Part shown: positions 57,071 to 64,000 of the stretch, one piece after another
Numbering within the stretch: position 1 is the stretch's first letter
How the letters are laid out: each line of letters opens with the position of its first letter
NCBI RefSeq assembly: GCF_047948215.1
Contig: NC_134458.1
Location: forward strand, 88,739,260-88,803,259
Origin: Lycorma delicatula
Lineage: Eukaryota > Arthropoda > Insecta > Hemiptera > Fulgoridae
DNA: 64,000 nt
Direction of reading: 5' to 3'
Notes under the pieces: generated by a model
The model's input: the letters and a program-made list of their open reading frames with translations, nothing else
What the model was told of the DNA's origin: nothing
The model's database searches: none
Made by a program: the position numbers and the translations under genes

Positions 57071-59075
57071 TGCGTATCACACTATTAAAATGAAATTTTA
57101 AATATTCTACCTACGGGAAGTAACGTCACTTTTAATAAATATTTTATTCGTGCAGATCACATTTGAATCTTGATAAATAACCATTTGTTATTTTTTAGTT
57201 AACGTAAGATAAAATTTATAGAATACTACTGACGTTACTGAATTAACGTAAATTATTATTTTTTTTTTTTTTAGTTTAGGAAAAATTTTCGTGCCTCAAC
57301 TAGTGAAAGATTTTAAGTTACATGAAGTTAATCTAATCAGATAACGATTTTACTCTCTTCGCATCAGAGATCTTCCACTCTCACTTACATACATTTATCC
57401 GTTCTTCTCCCCATTCTCCAACTCTTTCTTCCCCCTTTTACCTTTATTTAAGTCTCTTACCTTCCTTAAATATTATTTGAAAATATAGTCTATAATATCA
57501 TTTCTGAGGGTCGTAGAAAATAAAATTCCCATAACTATCGGTAACAGTATATAAATTATTACTTTATGTCTTTTAAAACTATCTTTATCTTGGATGTTAT
57601 TTGTGTTTTATTTTATACTTGCAGTAATATTTTTAAGCATACACGGTGTAATACTAAAATTGCTTTTGTAATTTTTGTAAGAAAGGTTATACTTTTTGTA
57701 AAATGAAATTATATGCTAGCAAATCACTAGCATTTTAGTTTTAAGATATCTTTTCAAAACGAGTATTTCCTTTCTGCTGAGTTGAAAAAGTAAGTTTATT
57801 ATTATTATTATTATTTATTTTATGTTTGTTTTGTATTATTTTACACCTGCTTTCGTGTTTTTATTTTTATGCTGTCAGTATGAATTTTTGTAAGATAAAC
57901 TTAGTTCATCTGTATACATCTTCTTGTATACTCAGATCATAAATAAAATTAACTCTTAGAAAAAATAAATAAACAGACATTAACAATTGTTTGAGACGTT
58001 ATACAAATTTATATCTATGAAAACGGATAGTATGTTTGATATCAGTTAAGTTTTACTGTAGACTGTAACGGATATATTAAAAAAACGAAATATAAAATGC
58101 AATAAAAACTTTTGTCGAATTATATAATATTTTTAATTATGTCGTACGTCGGAATGTTTTAAATATCAAGGTTGCCATAAAATATATAATATACTGAAAG
58201 TTTATCCTCACCGATTGGTATGTTTATTACTACATAGTGATAAACCTTATTAGTGAAAACCTTAATTATGATAACTATCTTCTTTTTTTTTTTTTAAGGT
58301 GTGTCAAATAACATATCACTTTTACTGATACTGTGAAAAATTTGATTGATTAAGTACTCAATATAAGAAATTATCGTGCAAGACAATCTTTTAAAGCTGC
58401 TGCTGCAATAAAGTTCTCCCATTGTAGATCAATATCATCCCTATTTAGATTTCTTAAAGTATTGCATTCCTTTCTGTGTTATAATGTTGATGATCGAATC
58501 TAGAATCTTCATTATGAATATATTTTTCCTATCTGAAATCGCTACTGGCTTCCTTCATATTCAAATTACCTTCATTACTGAACACTACCACAAATTTCGG
58601 TACGTGTTATAAAAAGTTTGTAACTTTTTTGAACACATCATCTTCATGTCGATTAATTTTTACACAAAAAGCTACTAATAATAATTTTTTACTTTCAGAG
58701 CTGATAAAGTTCATGAATTTATCATAAATATTTAAAACGTGTTATGTTATAATTTATATATACAAATGTAAATGGAAAAGCTTGCATATTTCTCTTAGGC
58801 TTAAATGCTGAAATTTGGTCCGATAGTCAACAGAAATACATCTCGGATTTTTTTTATTAAAAAGATGATATAGGATTGCGTCATTTCTATAACTTTCTAA
58901 GAGGTTTATAAGCTAAAATATTTGATATAAACATATATTAAGAAATGTTATGGAAATTCCTTCTAAATCATCCTTAAACTGGATAAAGAAATTTCTAGCC
59001 TATATTCGGAAAGTTCTGGAAAACTTAAGTCGAACTGTTGAAGTAATATATCCATATATACCAAAATATATATAT
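57071..59075. other. AT-rich stretch without recognised genes
   Basis: A minus-strand reading near 58380-58445 gives DIDLQWENFIAAAALKDCLA, faintly like the segment that precedes the RT in some LINEs, but no neighbouring motif supports it. A (TTA)n tract is present at 57797-57818. Confidence 0.45.
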
Positions 59076-59099
59076 CATTTTGGTATATATACCAAAATG
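59076..59099. repeat. 24-bp perfect palindrome
   Basis: CATTTTGGTATA followed by its exact reverse complement TATACCAAAATG gives a loopless palindrome. CCAAAATA lies just upstream as a further partial arm. Confidence 0.92.
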
Positions 59100-59125
59100 G
59101 GAAAATTCTCGCTGACTGTATTCAG

Positions 59126-59163
59126 TTAGCTTATAGAGTGAAGATTAAACAAACGTTGCGTTT
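59126..59163 (+). repeat. Short shared repeat, copy 2
   Basis: TTAGCTTATAGAGTGAAGA and what follows (TTAAACAAACGTTGCGTTT) match 34500-34537 with a few differences. GAAAATTCTC precedes both. Confidence 0.75.
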
Positions 59164-59569
59164 TTGAGAGTGAGTCACATCCCGTGTATCAGTGCCGATT
59201 CACAATGCGGCCATATCTACATACAACACAAGTCACCGTATAATTACTCATATAGTAGTTATTTAGTTAAACGTTTATATAATATTATGTCTTCTCAGTT
59301 CCATTAAAACCTTTTAACCATTTAAAGCATTAAATCTTTTCATATGATCACTCTATTGTTGTCGTGTTCAATTTTTGTGTTTGTGTTACTTATTTATTTT
59401 CTCTAATGCTATTTAAAGTTAATATAATGCAATTTTTTTAAGTTTATTGGAACGTGAGTTTAGTGTATTCCCTGATTTGTCTGTACGACTTGAGTTATAC
59501 CATTATTTTGACACCAAGTCTGACACCGATTCAGCTGATAATAGTGCACGATTATTGATATACCCTCAG

Positions 59570-60912
59570 AATAAAGGCCGCGAAAAAGCCCTTAAGCTGA
59601 GGAAAAATACATTATTTTAAATGCTTACAAAAGCGAATTACAAAGAAATCCAACGTTGATTTCAGATATCGTTAATAAAACTGCTAACATAAGTGGAAGT
59701 TGTGCTGCTTCATTGTATATAGTGATTCGCGAGTATTAATATACTAATGATTTATTGTCTCCTAAGAAAACAAAACCCCGCAGATCAACTGATGAAAAAG
59801 TTGACGATTTTGATAAAATCGGGATTCGTAAAAATGTACACAATTCTATTTTCGAAACGAACTGCCTACAATGGACTAAGGTGTTACGAGTTATAAATTA
59901 TAATAACGGTCTACGAGATTTCCGAAGAACGTTTTATAAATTTTTAAAAAGTATGATTTTAAATACGAAAAACGGGACCGAGAAAGTGCTTTAATTGACA
60001 GGAATGATCATTCTTTGGAGAAGACATTACTTCACTGAAATAAAGAAAATGAGAAGGCTGCAGAAAATACTATATGGATGAAACTTGGGCCAAAGAAGAC
60101 CACACGAAAAGTTTGATTTTGAAAGATAAAGCTATCAATTCGTCAAAGGAAGCCTTTCTCTGTGGCTTATTAACCGGTAATAAGGCTTCATCGGTTAAAG
60201 GTAAGCATCTCATAATACGCTAATCAGCAGCGATAGCGGGTTTGTCAATGGTGGTATCTGGATTTTCGAATCTAAATCTACAGGAGACTATCATAACAAA
60301 ATGAACGGCACATCTTTTGAGAAATGGCTTAGCGATGTGTTATTTCCTCTGAAAGATAATTCGGTTATTGTCTTAGACAACGCCCCTTATCATTCGTATA
60401 AAAAGGAAAAAATTTCAGCGTTGTCTTGGAAAAAGAATGATATCAAAATGTGGCTTAGTTCAAAAGGAGTGATTTTTGAAGCGGATGAACTTAAGGTTCA
60501 ATTATTGCAAAGGGTTTCACGTATTAAAGGTAATTTTAATGTGTATAAAATTGTTGAGTTAGCAAGATCCAGTGGTAAAATCGTGCTTCGATAACCTCCC
60601 TACCGTTGTGAACTCAATCCAATTGAGTTAATTTGGGGACAAATGAAAAGTTACGTAGCGTCCGGAAATACTACTTTTAAAATATCTGATGTTAAAAATT
60701 TATCTATCGATAGAACGGGCCAGTTAGATTGGAAAAACTGTATAAAACACGTAACCGATACTGTTGAATCAAATTATTGGGAATTGAAAAACATAATAGA
60801 AAACAAAATTGAATCTCTCATTGTATCTCTTAATACTGACAGTACTACGGATTTCTCGCAATCAGATGACGATACCGAATTGAATTTATTATTTGTTTAT
60901 TTATTATCATAG
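59570..60912 (+). pseudogene. IS630/Tc1/mariner-group transposase, DD82E type, inactivated
   Basis: From the N-terminus one reads KYIILNAYKSELQRNPTLIS and DIVNKTANISGSCAASLY (helix-turn-helix), then SPKKTKPRRSTDEKVDDFDK. Frameshifts separate this from KYYMDETWAKEDHTKS with the first catalytic aspartate (60077-60079). From 60301 one frame runs to 60912 with a single stop at 60592-60594, where relatives have leucine. It holds MNGTSFEKWLSDVLFPLKD, VIVLDNAPYHS with the second aspartate (60376-60378), then PPYRCELNPIELIWGQMKS with the catalytic glutamate (60625-60627). Exactly 82 residues separate these two. The C-terminal block is NTTFKISDVKNL. TIRs were not identified. All three catalytic residues are still encoded, but in different frames. 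Confidence 0.85.
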
Positions 60913-61113
60913 AAATCTAATCTAAAATGTTAGTGAACTTTTACTGCTACGGATAATTGACTATTTCATACCTCTTAAAACACTCAAGGAAACTACTAAC
61001 AATAAACAATTTTAATGAATAAAATACTCTTGGGTTATCAGATGGGCTGCTTAAGGTAAAAAATATTTATTAGTCATTTAACATGTCTTAATTTATTTAA
61101 ATTGAAAAAAAAA
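60913..61113. other. Short AT-rich spacer
   Basis: No feature was recognised between the transposase relic and repeat S1. The 3' end of the transposon must lie in or near here. Confidence 0.4.
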
Positions 61114-61834
61114 CTTTCGGCACGTCGGAAGGCGGAAGTAGATTTCACCGATGCTAAGTATGGGATAAAAAAGATTTCCACCTTAAAGTTAAGAAAAACT
61201 TCAAATTTACTCAGTACAAAAATGGATGCATGTGAAAAAAAATTCACCTGTTTAGCATTAAACAAGCCCCATTTACTTACAATTCCAGCAATATTTTGGT
61301 CATTCCTTGCCGTAAGGGTTGATCATATAAAAAATTGTTGCAGACAAAAGTTTTAGGTAATGTTTAGAGGACTAACGACCAGTTTAAACCGATTCGATAC
61401 TGTGCTTAGTAAGGGAGGTATGATTTTTTTTGTCTTCGAAACCCCATTTTTTCCACATCCTAGGGCAATGGTTGGTGATATCAAAATACTTTACGTAAAT
61501 AAGTTTTAGGCCCTTATTCAAAGAATTATAGGAACTTTAAACGAATCCGATATTTTACTTAATATGAAAGTTATAGCGATATTTTGTTTTCGAAAAAGCC
61601 CCCCAATTTCCACCCGCATGGTCCGATTTTTCCCATTAACGAACTAGACTGAGATTTTGGGTCGTTATATTTTACGTATTAATTTGAAAGTGATTGGCGC
61701 AAAATTACGGCAGTTATCGTGTCCACAAGAAAGTGAAATATATAGAAATGTATACACAAACCTTTGAACAGACGATGGTTTTGGGGTCTGAGGGATGTGA
61801 ATCGCGATGATATGTCAAAATTTACCGGATGTAG
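61114..61834 (+). repeat. Dispersed repeat S1, longer copy
   Basis: The first 316 bases match 37391-37702 (landmarks CTTTCGGCACG, AGTAGATTTCACCGATGCTA, GACAAAAGTTTTAGGTAAT). The remainder continues with GAAACCCCATTTTTTCCAC and GATTTTGGGTCGTTATATT to TGATATGTCAAAATTTACCG. Such wording suggests one interspersed repeat, but only the first part is duplicated in this window. It contains no gene and is cut off by the LINE insertion at 61841. Confidence 0.7.
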
Positions 61835-61840
61835 AATCAT

Positions 61841-62672
61841 TTCGGAGTAACAGTACAAGGTGAAAAGATAAAGATGCTACGATTTGCTGATGATATAGTA
61901 ATTCTAGCCGAGAGTAAAAAGGATTTAGAAGAAACAATGAACGGCATAGATGAAGTCCTACGCAAGAACTATCGCATGAAAATAAACAAGAACAAAACAA
62001 AAGTAATGAAATGTAGTAGAAATAACAAAGATGGACCGCTGAATGTGAAAATAGGAGGAGAAAAGATTATGGAGGTAGAAGAATTTTGTTATTTGGGAAG
62101 TAAAATTACTAAAGATGGACGAAGCAGGAGCGATATAAAATGCCGAATAGCACAAGCTAAACGAGCCTTCAGTAAGAAATATAATTTATTTACATCAAAA
62201 ATTAATTTAAATGTCAGGAAAAGATTTTTGAAAGTGTATGTTTGGAGTGTCGCTTTATATGGAAGTGAAACTTGGACAATCGGAGTATCTGAGAAGAAAA
62301 GATTAGAAGCTTTTGAAATGTGGTGCTATAGGAGAATGTTAAAAATCAGATGGGTGGATAAAGTGACAAATGAAGAGGTATTGCGGCAAATAGATGAAGA
62401 AAGAAGCATTTGGAAAAATATAGTTAAAAGAAGAGACAGACTTATAGGCCACATACTAAGGCATCCTGGAATAGTCACTTTAATATTGGAAGGACAGGTA
62501 GAAGGAAAAAATTGTGTAGGCAGGCCACATTTGGAGTATGTAAAACAAATTGATGGGGATGTAGGATGTAGAGGGTATACTGAAATGAAACGACTAGCAC
62601 TAGATAGGGAATCTTGGAGAGCTGCATCAAACCAGTCAAATGACTGAAGACAAAAAAAAAAAAAAAAAAAAA
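61841..62672 (+). mobile_element. LINE copy 3, 5'-truncated, best preserved
   Basis: The copy starts TTCGGAGTAACAGTACAAGG inside the RT region and ends GACTGAAGAC followed by about 23 A residues (62652-62674). A 6-bp AATCAT at 61835-61840 and 62673-62678 is the likely target duplication. The coding region is uninterrupted and the A-tail is long and pure, so this appears to be the youngest of the copies here. It inserted into repeat S1. Confidence 0.9.
61844..62647 (+). pseudogene. LINE ORF2 C-terminal part, intact frame but truncated
   Basis: The frame is open from the truncation point to the natural stop TGA at 62645-62647; the first methionine, at 61874, is internal and gives 257 codons. 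It contains the RT active-site box MLRFADDIVILAESKKDLEE. The thumb and C-terminal region follow with YVWSVALYGSETWTIGVSEK, MLKIRWVDKVTNEEVLRQID and GHILRHPG. The true C-terminus is RESWRAASNQSND. Box A of the RT and the endonuclease are missing, so it cannot retrotranspose itself. It gives the reference for the family's 3' end: the stop codon lies four bases before the A-tail. Confidence 0.9.
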
Positions 62673-62678
62673 AATCAT

Positions 62679-64000
62679 GGTACCCATTACAATAGGTAGC
62701 TTTCTTATAAAATCTACCAAATGTAAGTATAAAATATATTATAATATTATTAATATAGAAATATTTTTGTAAAATATAATAGCGCGGAGTTATTGAATAT
62801 TATCATCGTGTAGTTTCTTTTTTATGGATTCACAAGTATTAGGTGTAATTAAATCATTAATTATCTTATTTTTTTCCAAAGCAGCTACATCGTGACCACA
62901 AACTCCCTTTCCGTATAAAGAAATAAACACGAATCTCTTTTAAATAACTAGTTTAATATTTTTACACATATAGCTTATTTTAGATTGTATCTGTATGTTT
63001 TTTCCAATGTCCATTAACAGTTTTATCCAACCCCCAAGTACGTTCAGACATTCTATTTTATGATGAAGGATGAAAATCGTAAAAAAGTATGTTTTTCGCG
63101 ATTTTTTTGCTCATGTTGATGAGTTAAAAACAGAGGGATGTTTTCAGCTCAACATTCTTTAATCGGAAATGGAATTTTTTTTCAGATTATACTTTAGAAG
63201 GGGAGTTATCGAATATAGATTTCCAGGCGGCCACTGAATTTTAAAACCTCTATCGATCTACCATCCTTCACAGTGTTTATTTAAAAAGTACCTTACCGAT
63301 TAAGCATAAAGATCTAGAGCTCCATCTTGCTGTAAAATGGCAGTTAGTTCCATATCGATCGATCGAGAGCCGGGGAATAGAATTATTTTCAATTATTTTC
63401 ATCCTTCAAAAAAGTAGGGTACTACCAGATGCGTTACAGATATTACTCCCCACATTATTAAGTGTGTGGTGAGTAGTCTGTGATTCGGCTCATAAAATGG
63501 GGATTTTCTTTACATTAAAAATACACTTTCTTATATTTATTACTCAAGTGAACGGCACATTCATGAGTATGTATTTCTTAATTGAACATCAGGTAAACGC
63601 CATAAGAGAGCTTTATAATAAGTTTTCCGATCAAAAAGCTCATTAACACGAGCAGGCTTGAACGGTTATATCCAGGATCTCTTTTCATTACAATCTAAGT
63701 GTTGATCGGAGAATATTTACCACTGAAGACCCTTTTCAGGCTAAGGAGAAGATAGTAAACAGGTTACCTTAATAATCAGAGTAATTCAATTGACTGAAAG
63801 GACGTCCAGATCGTTTCAAATACAGAACTGATCGGTGGAAAAAGTCTGATGAAGTTTAATTAGCAAAGTGCTGAACAAATTTTTGTCTTATGTTTTCATT
63901 TGAATTTACACAATCATGTACCTAAATAGGTCTTACTTTAGTTGAATACTCGCTTCACTTAAACTTAACATTGCGTAAATTATAATTTTCACTGAACATA
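62679..64000. other. No gene recognised; GC-richer part at 63150-63850
   Basis: Fragments such as FFAHVDELKTEGCFQLNIL (from about 63096, plus strand) can be read, but I could not match them to a family and stops follow quickly. It may be an old element or a decayed exon. No borders were seen before the window ends. Confidence 0.4.

Noticed and set aside
58380..58680. Minus-strand reading DIDLQWENFIAAAALKDCLA as a LINE or exon fragment
   Set aside because: The resemblance is a single weak block with no supporting motif on either side.
63060..63900. Decayed coding sequence at the right end (FFAHVDELKTEGCF and similar)
   Set aside because: I could not connect the readable pieces to any family and stops interrupt every frame.
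1..64000. CRISPR arrays, phage genes or bacterial operons
   Set aside because: No regularly spaced repeats, no bacterial ribosome-binding context and no long bacterial-type genes are present; the content is that of an insect nuclear genome.

Overview
This is an AT-rich eukaryotic window that reads as intergenic or intronic insect DNA packed with transposable-element remains. I found no convincing host-gene exon, no rRNA or bona fide tRNA gene, no bacterial-type operon and no CRISPR array. Most open frames are short and broken. The recognisable coding sequence is transposase, reverse transcriptase or Helitron helicase, nearly all inactivated. An insect is likely because of the mix seen: several mariner/Tc1-group transposases of arthropod type, an R1-like LINE, a LINE whose reverse transcriptase type is very common in insect genomes, and tRNA-derived SINEs whose bodies resemble those I associate with Hemiptera. 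The hemipteran assignment is an inference.

Layout. 0-10 kb: a LINE C-terminal relic, an internally deleted mariner with matching ends (2763-3506), a 5'-truncated LINE (5038-6720) interrupted by a SINE, and a second SINE with a 16-bp target duplication (8830-9126). 10-22 kb: mostly unrecognised AT-rich DNA with microsatellites, a three-copy dispersed repeat next to (TA)n (15.1, 15.8, 17.8 kb), two long palindromes and a possible Harbinger-like scrap. 22-30 kb: a badly decayed transposase of the DD82E type (22.5-23.6 kb), a nearly full-length dead mariner-like element on the minus strand (27326-28674) and the relic of a recurrent arthropod ORF of unknown role (28.8-29.6 kb). 30-38 kb: a LINE 3' fragment and a minus-strand SINE side by side, both with target duplications, then a GC-rich R1-like LINE (34.55-37.39 kb) abutting a repeat that recurs at 61.1 kb. 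38-48 kb: a mariner-like element split by a 638-bp insertion of unknown identity (41 kb), a SINE and a deleted Helitron with a clear 3' terminus (ends 47951). 48-64 kb: a mariner-like element with about 100-bp terminal inverted repeats (52031-53025), a Tc1 element inserted in a LINE fragment (54 kb), a transposase with D-47-D spacing (55.8-57 kb), a DD82E transposase relic (59.6-60.9 kb) and the youngest-looking LINE copy (61841-62672).

The elements do not form a cooperating system. What links them is parasitism and nesting: the SINEs would depend on LINE machinery, and several insertions can be ordered in time. The best leads are the exact D-82-E spacing, the LINE whose stop codon sits four bases before its poly(A) tail, the long-TIR mariner, and the unidentified 638-bp insert. 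I saw no previously undescribed functional system.
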